The notes beneath the pieces are model-generated. The model made no database searches and was not told the origin of the DNA. It was given only the letters and a program-made list of their open reading frames with translations. 6,932 nucleotides of DNA from the NCBI GenBank assembly GCA_003139975.1, contig PLHN01000383.1, forward strand, positions 1 through 6,932, given 5' to 3'. The translations under genes were made by a program, and so were the position numbers. Positions 1 through 6,189 of this stretch are shown here, piece after piece. Each line of letters opens with the position of its first letter. Positions within the stretch are counted from its first letter, which is position 1. This DNA is from Acidobacteriaceae bacterium. GTDB taxonomy: Bacteria > Acidobacteriota > Terriglobia > Terriglobales > Acidobacteriaceae.

Positions 1-138
1 GCACTCGTACTGGGCAGAGTCTTGCAGCTTGACCCAGTTGGCCTGTGCGCCCATGTAGTTGCCCAGGTGGAGCTTGCCGGTGGGGCGCATGCCGCTGAGC
101 ACGCGAGGGCGGGGAGATGAGGTTGCGGGTTCAGGCAT
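1..138 (-). CDS. trpS: Tryptophanyl-tRNA synthetase, N-terminal fragment (runs off the left edge)
   Basis: Only the first 46 codons are present; the rest lies beyond position 1. The enzyme charges tRNA-Trp with tryptophan in the cytoplasm, using ATP, and belongs to the class I synthetases. Seen in the sequence: after a short Pro/Ser/Thr-rich leader comes [20 protein letters not shown] (residues 12-31), where KLHLGNY is the TrpRS form of the class I HIGH motif that binds ATP. It is followed by NWVKLQ and QYEC, which continue the usual TrpRS N-terminus. The ATG at 136-138 is the natural start, about 12 residues before the conserved block. The Shine-Dalgarno sequence is weak (a purine-rich GAAGACAAAG run just upstream). 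The gene follows the M50 protease gene on the same strand after 105 bases and probably has its own promoter at 215-242. The family call is firm; nothing can be said about the missing catalytic KMSKS region. Confidence 0.9.
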   Translation of the reverse strand, partial: MPEPATSSPRPRVLSGMRPTGKLHLGNYMGAQANWVKLQDSAQYEC

Positions 139-214
139 CTTTGTCTTCGATTCCAGGGCAGCGCCGGGAGAGTGCCGCCGTCTTTCAAGAGAATTGCTCA
201 AAAAGGCTCATTCC

Positions 215-242
215 ATTGTAGCGGGAAGCGAGCGGCCGGCAA
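215..242 (-). promoter_or_regulatory. Candidate sigma70-type promoter for trpS
   Basis: Read on the minus strand, TTGCCG (237-242, 4 of 6 matches to TTGACA) lies 16 bases before TACAAT (215-220, 5 of 6 matches to TATAAT). Transcription would begin near 208, giving a leader of about 70 bases before the trpS ATG at 138. It sits at the very end of and just beyond the M50 gene, so trpS could be transcribed separately. The leader holds a tiny reading frame (MSLFEQFS) with no Trp codons, so I see no Trp attenuator. This is a consensus match by eye only. Confidence 0.4.
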
Positions 243-243
243 T

Positions 244-930
244 CTAAAGGCGCGCCAGCCCATAGCAAACAAGCGCTATGGACGGGCTGAGCAGCAGGCT
301 CATAACAAATCCGCCGACAAAAATCATGAACAGGTAACTGACCCAGATGGGAATCCGGTCGTACACCTGGACGGCATTGTAAGGCAGCAGATTGCGCAGG
401 ATGCGGCTGCCGTCGAGCGGCGGAATCGGAAGCAGGTTGAAGAAGAACAGGCACAGGTTGACCAGAATTGCCACTGAGCAGACCAGGAGCAGCGGATGGG
501 GGATGATTCCCTCTCCGGGGCGAAGCACGGAGAGGAACGAGATAATAACGACTTTGTGTCCGTCGGGGATTACCAAGGCCACGATCGCCAGAATCGTAAA
601 TGCAACCACCACGATCAGCAGGTTCGACACCGGCCCCGCCAGCGTAGTCAGGTTGTCGTCGCGCACAATCTTGCGGAAGTTGCGCGTGATCACCGGCGTG
701 GGCTTCGCCCAGCCGAGCAGCGGAATATGGCTGATGGCGGCAACCAGCGGCAGCACGATCGTCCCGATCGGATCGATGTGGCGGATCGGATTCAGCGAGA
801 CACGCCCCAGCATGCGAGCCGTCGGATCTCCACAGCGCGACGCGGTCCAGGCATGCGCCGACTCGTGCACGCTGATGGCGAACAGGAACGCGATCATCTG
901 GTAAAGGATTTCGACGATTCTCGGCGACAT
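244..930 (-). CDS. Site-2 protease family (peptidase M50) integral membrane protein
   Basis: A 228-residue polytopic membrane protein of the small, PDZ-less and CBS-less M50 group (YwhC-like). Members are zinc metalloproteases that cut within the membrane; the substrate here is unknown. Visible motifs: the zinc-binding HExxH is H22-E23-S-A-H26 inside the first hydrophobic segment; the subgroup signature LNPxxHxDPxG is at residues 46-56; GWAKP is at 73-77; AGPxxN is at 98-103; and the third zinc ligand lies in PPLDGSR (171-176, D173). All catalytic residues are intact. Hydrophobic stretches fall near residues 5-26, 55-72, 95-121, 146-170 and 193-222. The start is ATG at 928-930: an in-frame TAG lies six codons upstream, so no longer form exists, and an AAGG run sits 10 bases before it. 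The neighbours are a TadZ-like ATPase upstream and trpS downstream. I recall M50 genes beside trpS in related genomes; that is memory, not shown here. Confidence 0.9.
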   Translation of the reverse strand: MSPRIVEILYQMIAFLFAISVHESAHAWTASRCGDPTARMLGRVSLNPIRHIDPIGTIVLPLVAAISHIPLLGWAKPTPVITRNFRKIVRDDNLTTLAGPVSNLLIVVVAFTILAIVALVIPDGHKVVIISFLSVLRPGEGIIPHPLLLVCSVAILVNLCLFFFNLLPIPPLDGSRILRNLLPYNAVQVYDRIPIWVSYLFMIFVGGFVMSLLLSPSIALVCYGLARL

Positions 931-955
931 GGAGAAACCTTGATTCTAACAAAGG

Positions 956-1092
956 AGCTGCGAGCCACGAGCTACGCGCCGCGAGCGCTGCGCTCGACGC
1001 ACTAGATCTCTGCCTTCGACCTCTGGCTTATGAACTTTATTCGAGAAGTTTGTCGGTGGTCTGCGATTGCTCGTGGCTCGAAGCTCGCAGCT
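956..1092. repeat. Interrupted inverted repeat in the spacer between the TadZ-like and M50 genes
   Basis: The left arm AGCTGCGAGCCACGAGC (956-972) is matched in inverted form by the right arm at 1069-1092. The right arm reads GCTCGTGGCTCG (1069-1080), then an extra AAGCTCG, then CAGCT (1088-1092). About 96 bases lie between the arms. Inside is a second, perfect hairpin: CGAGCG (982-987), loop CTG, CGCTCG (991-996). The arms begin a few bases after the TadZ-like stop codon at 1096 and end 26 bases before the M50 start. They could act as a transcription terminator or be a remnant of a dispersed intergenic repeat. The GAGC-rich wording resembles intergenic repeats I recall from Acidobacteriota, which is not verifiable here. 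Confidence 0.55.
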
Positions 1093-1095
1093 GTT

Positions 1096-2358
1096 TTATT
1101 GTCCGGCGCGTATCGGCGAGACGATCAGCTGCCCCGAGGGCCGCTGCTTCCCGTCCGTCTTATCGTGCTGGTAGACCAGTGACAGCGCCCCATCCGACGC
1201 CGCAGCAGCGCCCGCCAGTTCAGCGGCGAGTCCCTGATAGGAGCGGCTGACGTCGTGATTCCCCATCATGGCAACGGGGCTTCCCTTGTCGATCGCCGGG
1301 CCAATGAGCTGATAATTGTTGGGCACCTTCCACAGCACCTGGCAATTGGTGGCTTTTTCGACATCCTCGTCGGTGAAACCAGGGATCTTTTTGTAGCGGT
1401 TGAGCACCATGCGCAGGCGATCCCGGCCGGCTCCCTCTTGCAGAAATTGATGCACGCGCCCCGCGCTCCAGAGCGAAACCACGTCGGTTTGCGCCACCAG
1501 CAGCACGGCGTTCGAGAGGTCGCAGATCATTTGCATGGTGCCGTCGAGGCGGCCCGAGCAGTCCACCACCACAAAGTGATACTGGCTTACGAGCAGATCG
1601 AACAGCCGAGCCAGCTCTGATGCGGTTGGAATGGTGCCATGCGGCACCTGCGCGCCCGCCAGCAGATGAAGGTTGTTGCGATACGGCGTCATCAGGCCAT
1701 CGAGCAGCGACAAATCCATGCGATGCAGGTTCTGCAGCGCATCCACGATCGTGAACTGTGGGCGAAGATTGAGCTGCAGAGCCGAATGCCCGATGGGAGC
1801 GAAATCCACCAGGACCACGCGCCCGTGCGCTTCCTGCAGCGCGACCGCAACGTTCACAGCAGTCGTGGTCGCGCCAGCTCCACCTTTGGCGTTGATGAAA
1901 CTGAACACCCGGGCTTTGCTGGAACTGCGCTGGGCGCGGCTCAAGGTCGCGGTGAAGCGGGTGAACGCTTCGATCAGGGCCTCGTGGCCGGCGGCGCGGT
2001 CCACAAATTCGCGCGCCCCCGCCCGCATCGCGGAGACGATGATGGTGGGCTGCACCATTTCGCCCACGGCGAAAATCGTTAGGTCGGGAAAAGTGGAATG
2101 GATCAGCTCGATGGCGCGTACCGCGCGCTGAGCGTTCCGCGGATCGATATCGACCAGAGCGATTTCGGCGCGCTGGTCTTGTAGTTGACGCAGTACCGCA
2201 TCGCTCGGCCCGTGAGGAAAGCCGACCTGGTTCAAAACCGCGCGGGCCATGTGCGTGCTTTCCACGCGCGTATTGAGTATGACGGATTGCTCGCGATCCT
2301 CGGCAAGGATGGCGACAGCGATTCCCTGCATGATTCGGTTCTCGGTGTTCAAGGTCAT
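1096..2358 (-). CDS. CpaE/TadZ-like ParA-family ATPase with an N-terminal receiver-like domain
   Basis: A 420-residue protein with two domains. Residues about 13-135 resemble a response-regulator receiver fold: acidic pair E20/D21, IALVDID with possible acceptor D70, and AGAREFVD near 113-120. The usual Thr/Ser is replaced by Val and the conserved Lys by Arg, so phosphorylation is doubtful. Residues about 150-385 form a ParA/MinD-type domain: deviant Walker A KGGAGATT (158-165), Walker A' VVLVDF (181-186) and Walker B FVVVDCSG (262-269). The signature Lys (K158) is kept but the P-loop Lys is Ala163, a change I recall as common in CpaE/TadZ. That family marks the cell pole for assembly of Tad/Flp pili or related secretion machines. 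Start choice: ATG 2358 has AGGAAG eight bases upstream. A TTG nine codons earlier (2385) is less likely because that Shine-Dalgarno would then lie inside the gene. No pilus gene is adjacent. A PilZ gene precedes it on the same strand. The exact partner system is unknown. Confidence 0.85.
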   Translation of the reverse strand: MTLNTENRIMQGIAVAILAEDREQSVILNTRVESTHMARAVLNQVGFPHGPSDAVLRQLQDQRAEIALVDIDPRNAQRAVRAIELIHSTFPDLTIFAVGEMVQPTIIVSAMRAGAREFVDRAAGHEALIEAFTRFTATLSRAQRSSSKARVFSFINAKGGAGATTTAVNVAVALQEAHGRVVLVDFAPIGHSALQLNLRPQFTIVDALQNLHRMDLSLLDGLMTPYRNNLHLLAGAQVPHGTIPTASELARLFDLLVSQYHFVVVDCSGRLDGTMQMICDLSNAVLLVAQTDVVSLWSAGRVHQFLQEGAGRDRLRMVLNRYKKIPGFTDEDVEKATNCQVLWKVPNNYQLIGPAIDKGSPVAMMGNHDVSRSYQGLAAELAGAAAASDGALSLVYQHDKTDGKQRPSGQLIVSPIRAGQ

Positions 2359-2432
2359 GCTACGAGCTTCCTGCGTTGGGGCCAAGTGACCATCGTAATA
2401 GAAAAACCCTCGGTGGAGCGGCAGGTTGGCTG

Positions 2433-2461
2433 CAGGTTTCAGGGGGTTGAAAACCTGTCAA
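2433..2461 (-). promoter_or_regulatory. Inverted repeat with an adjoining TTGACA hexamer upstream of the TadZ-like gene
   Basis: CAGGTTT (2433-2439) and AAACCTG (2451-2457) form a 7-base inverted repeat with an 11-base loop. On the minus strand a perfect -35 hexamer TTGACA (2456-2461) overlaps its edge. The hexamer 17 bases further on is AACCTG, a poor -10, so promoter activity is uncertain. It could equally be an operator, or a weak terminator after the PilZ gene. The site lies in the 213-base gap between the PilZ stop (2572) and the TadZ-like start (2358). I see no small gene in this gap. Confidence 0.25.
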
Positions 2462-2571
2462 ACTGCTGGATAGAATGATTGTAAGGCAGAACGCCGGGAT
2501 TGGAAAGATTGGCCAAAAGCATTAGATCGCGTTCGCGACACGATTGGAAAAGTTCCGTGGAAACCAGATTC

Positions 2572-2976
2572 TCAGCGGGACAGGGGCCGTGGACCTTCCG
2601 CAGCGGCCGCGGCTGAAATGCGCATGAACTGCGAGAGAGGTTCGCCTGCGTCGGCAGCCAAATATTCGTAGGAGTCGAGGCGCACGGCGATCCCATTCCG
2701 CTGGCCACCCCGGGGAGGGGCGACGCGCAAAACATGTCCGCAGCAACGTACGGGCATGCTTTCGCCTAAAGTAATTTCGGACGGCATGGTAAACGTTAAT
2801 TCAACGGCCGCGCCTTCGGGCAGGTTGGCCTCGGTATAGAAGAAGATTCCGCGGGCGCTCAGATCCTGGGTGAAGCCGGACACAGTGCGTCCCTCGAAAC
2901 GTACCGCCAGCGGCAGGTGCACTTCGAAGCGCTGGCCGGCGCGCCGTTCCAGGCGATTTGAGTCAGCGTTCATCAT
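2572..2976 (-). CDS. PilZ-domain protein, probable c-di-GMP receptor
   Basis: A 134-residue cytoplasmic protein that is essentially a single PilZ domain. PilZ domains bind cyclic di-GMP and pass the signal to motility, pilus, polysaccharide or secretion machinery. Both binding motifs are present and intact: RxxxR is R12-A-G-Q-R16 in RRAGQRFEV, and (D/N)xSxxG is D38-L-S-A-R-G43, followed by the beta strand IFFYTE. The rest fits the beta barrel: LPEGAAVELTFTMP (52-65), VRCCGHVLRV (77-86) and GIAVRLDSYEY (95-105). The C-terminus (about 121-134) is Ala/Pro-rich and probably disordered. The ATG at 2974-2976 has GAGG nine bases upstream; the second codon is also ATG. It lies upstream of the TadZ-like ATPase on the same strand with a 213-base gap, so a shared transcript is possible but not shown. 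The domain call is firm; the output pathway is unknown. Confidence 0.9.
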   Translation of the reverse strand: MMNADSNRLERRAGQRFEVHLPLAVRFEGRTVSGFTQDLSARGIFFYTEANLPEGAAVELTFTMPSEITLGESMPVRCCGHVLRVAPPRGGQRNGIAVRLDSYEYLAADAGEPLSQFMRISAAAAAEGPRPLSR

Positions 2977-3026
2977 CGCTCATTGCCTCAGCATCAGACC
3001 CAGGATTCGGCGCCCGAACTTCGATG

Positions 3027-3077
3027 CGAGCCGCCGGAAAACCGACAAGCCACTTTACCCCGGAACCGAGCCGCCGG
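3027..3077. repeat. Two direct copies of CGAGCCGCCGG in the divergent intergenic region
   Basis: Exact 11-base copies lie at 3027-3037 and 3067-3077, 40 bases apart start to start (close to four helical turns). They sit in the 253-base region between the divergent PilZ and MFS starts, 51-101 bases upstream of the PilZ ATG. They could be an operator pair, but an 11-base GC-rich word may recur by chance in this composition. I found no good -10/-35 pair for either gene in this region and no other feature there. Confidence 0.3.
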
Positions 3078-3229
3078 GAAGTTGCAAGTCGGTGACATTG
3101 CCGGGCTGTGGAAAACTGTCAGAGAAGTAAACATACGGAGTCGGAAGAAACCGCCCGACAGCGCGTTCGCAGCAATCCTTCCCGCAGGTTGCTCGTATTG
3201 GAGAGATGTGCCAAGGTTAACTGAGAGTG

Positions 3230-4567
3230 ATGCAAGCGCCAAACCCCGCGGCGGAAGTAATAGAAACAAACCCTGCGCCCTCCCGATGGGCCACGACTTT
3301 ACGCGCGTTGCGGCACCGGAATTTCCAGCTCTTTTTCGGCGGACAACTGATTTCTCTGATCGGAACCTGGATGCAGACGGTCGCGCAATCGTGGCTGGTA
3401 TATCGCCTGACCGGATCGGCACTGCTGTTGGGCGCCGTCGGGTTCGCAAGCCAGATTCCTGTTTTTCTAGTTGCGCCGATCGGCGGCATCACGGCCGATC
3501 GCGTGAACCGGCAGCGGCTGGTCATTGCAACGCAGACGGCATCCATGATCCTCGCCGGGATTCTGGCGTGGCTCACGCGAAGCGGCCGGGTCCAGGTATG
3601 GCACATCTTTGTGCTCGCCGCGCTGCTGGGCGTGGTCAATGCCTTCGACATTCCCGGCCGGCAATCGTTCCTCGTAGACATGGTGGGCAAAGAAGACCTG
3701 ATGAACGCCATCGCGCTGAATTCCTCCATGTTCAACGGCGCGCGCATCATTGGGCCGGCTATAGCAGGCATCCTGGTGTCGCGAATCGGCGAGGGCTGGT
3801 GCTTTGCGGCGAATTCGGTCAGCTACATCGCCGTGATCGTCGGGCTGACGTTAATGCGAGTCCATTGCCCGCCGCGAGCCAGTGGGCACTCGCCGATCGA
3901 AGACATCGTCGAAGGATTCCGGTGGGTCAGCCAGACAAAGATCATCCGGGCGCTGCTGCTCCTGCTCGGCCTGATCAGCCTGGTGGGGATGCCCTACACC
4001 GTGCTGATGCCGGTTTTCGCCGACAAAATCCTGCACGGCGGCGCGCGCGGGCTGGGCATCCTGATGGGCGCGACCGGCGTCGGCGCGTTGTTCGGCGCGT
4101 TGACACTAGCCACGAAAACTGGCGTGAAAGGACTCGGCCGCTGGGTGGCAATGTCCTGTGCGGCCTTCGGAGTCAGCCTGTTTTTGTTTTCCTTTTCGTC
4201 GTGGTTCTGGGTATCGGTGGCCATGCTAATACCGGCGGGCTATTCCATGATGTTGCAAATGGCATGCTCGAATACGCTCATCCAAACCATGGTCCCCGAT
4301 CAACTGCGCGGCCGAGTCATGGCCGTCTATTCCATGATGTTCATGGGAATGGCGCCCATTGGAGCCTTATTTGGAGGAGCGCTCGCGCATCGCGTAGGCG
4401 CGCCAATTACAGTGGCCACCGGAGGAATCGCCTGCGTACTGGGAGCAATCTGGTTCGGCCGTGCGCTGCCAGAGCTGCGTATCGAGGCAAGGCGCCTGAT
4501 CATAGCCCAGGGAATGGCCGGCGGAGAACCAGCACAGGAACTCGACGCGCAACCGGTAGAGGAGTGA
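3230..4567 (+). CDS. Major facilitator superfamily transporter, EntS-like/MFS_3 exporter type
   Basis: A 445-residue inner-membrane protein with about twelve hydrophobic segments, of the MFS group that includes the enterobactin exporter EntS and many putative drug exporters. Members use the proton gradient to expel small molecules; the substrate here is unknown. Family features: the opening block RALRHRNFQLFFGGQLISLIGTWMQ, rewritten in parts as LRHRNFQLFF (27-36) and GTWMQTVAQSWLVY (45-58); the motif A form GGITADRVNRQR near 85-96; GRQSFLVDMV near 143-152; RIIGPAIAG near 172-180; and VPDQLRGRVMAVYSM near 355-369. The length is normal and nothing is broken. The C-terminal tail (about 417-445) is hydrophilic and acidic. 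Start: ATG 3230 is directly preceded by GTG 3227, either of which may be used; AAGG lies 10 bases before the GTG and 13 before the ATG. It is the only plus-strand gene, transcribed divergently from the PilZ gene and convergent with korC, so it is probably a single-gene unit. Confidence 0.9.
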   Translation: MQAPNPAAEVIETNPAPSRWATTLRALRHRNFQLFFGGQLISLIGTWMQTVAQSWLVYRLTGSALLLGAVGFASQIPVFLVAPIGGITADRVNRQRLVIATQTASMILAGILAWLTRSGRVQVWHIFVLAALLGVVNAFDIPGRQSFLVDMVGKEDLMNAIALNSSMFNGARIIGPAIAGILVSRIGEGWCFAANSVSYIAVIVGLTLMRVHCPPRASGHSPIEDIVEGFRWVSQTKIIRALLLLLGLISLVGMPYTVLMPVFADKILHGGARGLGILMGATGVGALFGALTLATKTGVKGLGRWVAMSCAAFGVSLFLFSFSSWFWVSVAMLIPAGYSMMLQMACSNTLIQTMVPDQLRGRVMAVYSMMFMGMAPIGALFGGALAHRVGAPITVATGGIACVLGAIWFGRALPELRIEARRLIIAQGMAGGEPAQELDAQPVEE

Positions 4568-4575
4568 GCTAGAGA

Positions 4576-4667
4576 GTAGCGCCGGCGCCCTCGCCGGGGG
4601 TCCCCAGCGCGCCCGGTTTTGGCGCGTTGTGTGGCTGCCGGCTGTCGCGCGGGCGCCCTGCCCGCGC
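4576..4667. repeat. Cluster of three GC-rich hairpins between convergent genes (possible REP-like pair or terminator)
   Basis: Three perfect hairpins lie in 86 bases. Hairpin 1 has stem CCGGCG (4582-4587), loop CCCT and CGCCGG (4592-4597). Hairpin 2 has stem CGCGCC (4608-4613), a 7-base loop ending in TTTT, and GGCGCG (4621-4626). Hairpin 3 has stem GCGCGGGC (4647-4654), loop GCCCT and GCCCGCGC (4660-4667). Segments 4576-4597 and 4644-4665 align with 17 of 22 identities and share GGCGCCCT, so hairpins 1 and 3 look like diverged copies of one repeat. The cluster fills the gap between the MFS stop (4567) and the korC stop (4679). No T-run follows the stems on either strand, so any termination would not be the classical Rho-independent kind. 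Confidence 0.6.
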
Positions 4668-4678
4668 ATCCAGACCCG

Positions 4679-5281
4679 TTACACCACTTCCTGCGACACC
4701 GCAGCGTTCTGCTCCAAGTCGGGCTTCTCGGGACCCGCGGCCAGGGCCGCCACTCCATACTCGTAGCCCTTGTCGAACGCCTTCAGGTTCAGCTCGCGGA
4801 AACTCGCCGGGACTGAATCGGCCACCGCCTTGCGCACGGCGTCGGCCTCGAGCAACTTGGTTACAGCCGTGAAGAATCCGACCATGACAATGTTAAGCAC
4901 CATGCGCTTGCCGAGTTCTTCGGCGATGCGCGTGGCGGGCACGCTGTAGATGCGGTCCTGTTCCGATACGTTGGTGACGCGCACCAGATCGCGCTCGATT
5001 ATGAGCATGCCCCCTTCTTTCAATTCAGGCGCGAATTTGACATACGCTTCCTGCGACATCACCACCATGATGTCCGGCTGCGTGACGTAGGGGTAAAGCA
5101 CCGGCGTATCCGAGAGGATCAACTGCGCGCTGCAGGCCCCGCCACGCGCTTCCGGCCCGAAGTTCTGGGTCATGGTAGCGAACTGGCCCTGATGAATGGA
5201 GCAAGCCTTCCCCAGCACGATAGCCGAGAGAATAACGCCCTGGCCTCCGAATCCCGCAACTCGAATCTCTGTTAGTGGCAT
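4679..5281 (-). CDS. korC: 2-oxoacid:ferredoxin oxidoreductase, gamma subunit
   Basis: A 200-residue cytoplasmic protein matching the POR gamma family across its whole length. It is the gamma part of a CoA-dependent 2-oxoacid:ferredoxin oxidoreductase, which turns a 2-oxoacid plus CoA into acyl-CoA, CO2 and reduced ferredoxin; this part is thought to help bind CoA. Visible motifs: VAGFGGQGV (8-16) at the N-terminus, MTQNFGPEARGGACSAQLILSD (residues 37-58, key stretch GPEARGG at 42-48), the central MLIIERD (92-98), and N130-IVMVGFF. The start at 5281 is firm: the homology begins at once and a strong GAGGAGGA Shine-Dalgarno (5285-5292) lies just upstream. A longer frame reaching 5653 reads antisense-frame noise inside korB and is not coding. 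It overlaps the korB end by 10 bases, implying coupled translation. The last 20 residues are hydrophilic and probably flexible. It is the last gene of the operon before the hairpin cluster. Substrate (2-oxoglutarate versus another 2-oxoacid) is inferred from the partner subunits. Confidence 0.9.
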   Translation of the reverse strand: MPLTEIRVAGFGGQGVILSAIVLGKACSIHQGQFATMTQNFGPEARGGACSAQLILSDTPVLYPYVTQPDIMVVMSQEAYVKFAPELKEGGMLIIERDLVRVTNVSEQDRIYSVPATRIAEELGKRMVLNIVMVGFFTAVTKLLEADAVRKAVADSVPASFRELNLKAFDKGYEYGVAALAAGPEKPDLEQNAAVSQEVV

Positions 5282-6189
5282 GATTCCTCCTCGCAACCGC
5301 CATCGGCGCCGCATGCATAACCTTGTTCTTCGTCGTAGTCCACGTACTTGTCGCCCAGGCTCTCGTGCATCTGCGCCTTGAGCAGCGAACCGTAATCCGG
5401 ACGATCGCGATCCACGAACTTGCCGACGATGATTTCGCCCTGCATGGTGAGCCCAACTTCGCCGGTGGGACAGCCGTGCTTCGTTTTGCTTTTTTCTTTG
5501 TAGTACTTCATGGTGTCGAGCCCGTCGCCCAGCTTGTTGCGGCGCTGGTAAAGCGTCGGGCAGGGCGAAATCACCTCGATGAAACTGAATCCCTTTTTGT
5601 TGAACGCTTCCTGAATCGACCGCGACAGTTGCCGCACGTGGAACGTTGTCCAACGCGCAACATACACCGCGCCCGCGGCTTCGACCAGATGCGGCAGATT
5701 GAACGCCGGCTCAAAGGTTCCGTAGGGCGAAGTCGAAGTCGTCGCCTGCCCCGGAGTCGTCGGAGCCGTCTGGCCTCCCGTCATGGCATAGATCAGGTTG
5801 TTGACGCAGATCACCTTGAGATCGACGTTGCGGCGCGCGGCGTGAATCAGGTGATTGCCGCCGATGGCCGAGAGATCGCCGTCACCCGAGTAAACCACGA
5901 CGTTGAGATGAGGATTGGCGAGCTTCAGTCCAGTGGCAAACGGAATGGCGCGCCCGTGCGTGGTGTGGAACGAGTCGAGCTTCACGTATCCGGCGACGCG
6001 GCCCGTGCAGCCGATGCCGGAAACAAGCGCCAAGCTTTTCAGGTCGATCTTGGATTCGATCAACGCCTCGGCAAAGCAGTTCACGGTCGTGCCGATGCCG
6101 CATCCCGGACACCAGATGTGCGGCATGCGATCGGAGCGGAGGAACGGTTCGACGGGGTTCCCTGGTATGGGGTTTACAAGCGTAGTCAT
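5272..6189 (-). CDS. korB: 2-oxoglutarate (2-oxoacid):ferredoxin oxidoreductase, beta subunit with Cys-rich tail
   Basis: A 305-residue catalytic beta subunit that binds thiamine diphosphate and one [4Fe-4S] cluster. In the sequence: WCPGCG (26-31, C27 and C30), GIGCTG (58-63, C61) and ISPCPT (207-212, C210) supply the four cluster cysteines expected in this family. GDGDLSAIGGNHLIHAARRN (102-121) with NN at 130-131 is the thiamine diphosphate/Mg site. With KorA and KorC it would convert 2-oxoglutarate and CoA to succinyl-CoA, running forward in the TCA cycle or in reverse for carbon fixation. ATG 6189 has AGGAGG seven bases upstream (6197-6202), and its first base pair steps overlap the korA stop as ATGA. 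The end is unusual: after KYVDYDEEQGY comes a tail with C293, C299 and C304, three further cysteines beyond the standard cluster set. The GAG GAG GAA codons of E300-E302 also serve as the korC ribosome-binding site. The beta-subunit call is firm; 2-oxoglutarate as substrate is likely but not proven. Confidence 0.92.
   Translation of the reverse strand: MTTLVNPIPGNPVEPFLRSDRMPHIWCPGCGIGTTVNCFAEALIESKIDLKSLALVSGIGCTGRVAGYVKLDSFHTTHGRAIPFATGLKLANPHLNVVVYSGDGDLSAIGGNHLIHAARRNVDLKVICVNNLIYAMTGGQTAPTTPGQATTSTSPYGTFEPAFNLPHLVEAAGAVYVARWTTFHVRQLSRSIQEAFNKKGFSFIEVISPCPTLYQRRNKLGDGLDTMKYYKEKSKTKHGCPTGEVGLTMQGEIIVGKFVDRDRPDYGSLLKAQMHESLGDKYVDYDEEQGYACGADGGCEEESCH

Noticed and set aside
139..208. Possible Trp attenuator or T-box leader before trpS
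   Set aside because: The short leader frame (MSLFEQFS) has no Trp codon, and I see no T-box or terminator/antiterminator pair in about 70 bases.
185..952. A 255-codon minus-strand frame overlapping the M50 gene
   Set aside because: It is in another frame from the gene that carries HExxH, LNPxxHxDPxG and LDG; its product has no motif and no membrane pattern.
2359..2385. TTG start for the TadZ-like gene nine codons upstream
   Set aside because: The ATG at 2358 has AGGAAG at good spacing, which would lie inside the gene if TTG were used.
2439..2735. A 98-codon minus-strand frame bridging the PilZ gene and the following gap
   Set aside because: Most of it overlaps the PilZ gene in another frame. 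It has no visible ribosome-binding site or domain.
2983..4572. A 529-codon open frame on the plus strand overlapping the MFS gene
   Set aside because: It is an Arg/Ala/Gly/His-rich shadow of the transporter in another frame. The MFS frame has clear family motifs and membrane segments; this one has none.
5282..5653. N-terminal extension of korC by 124 codons
   Set aside because: This stretch lies inside korB in the wrong frame and reads as noise. The POR gamma homology and a strong Shine-Dalgarno both place the start at 5281.
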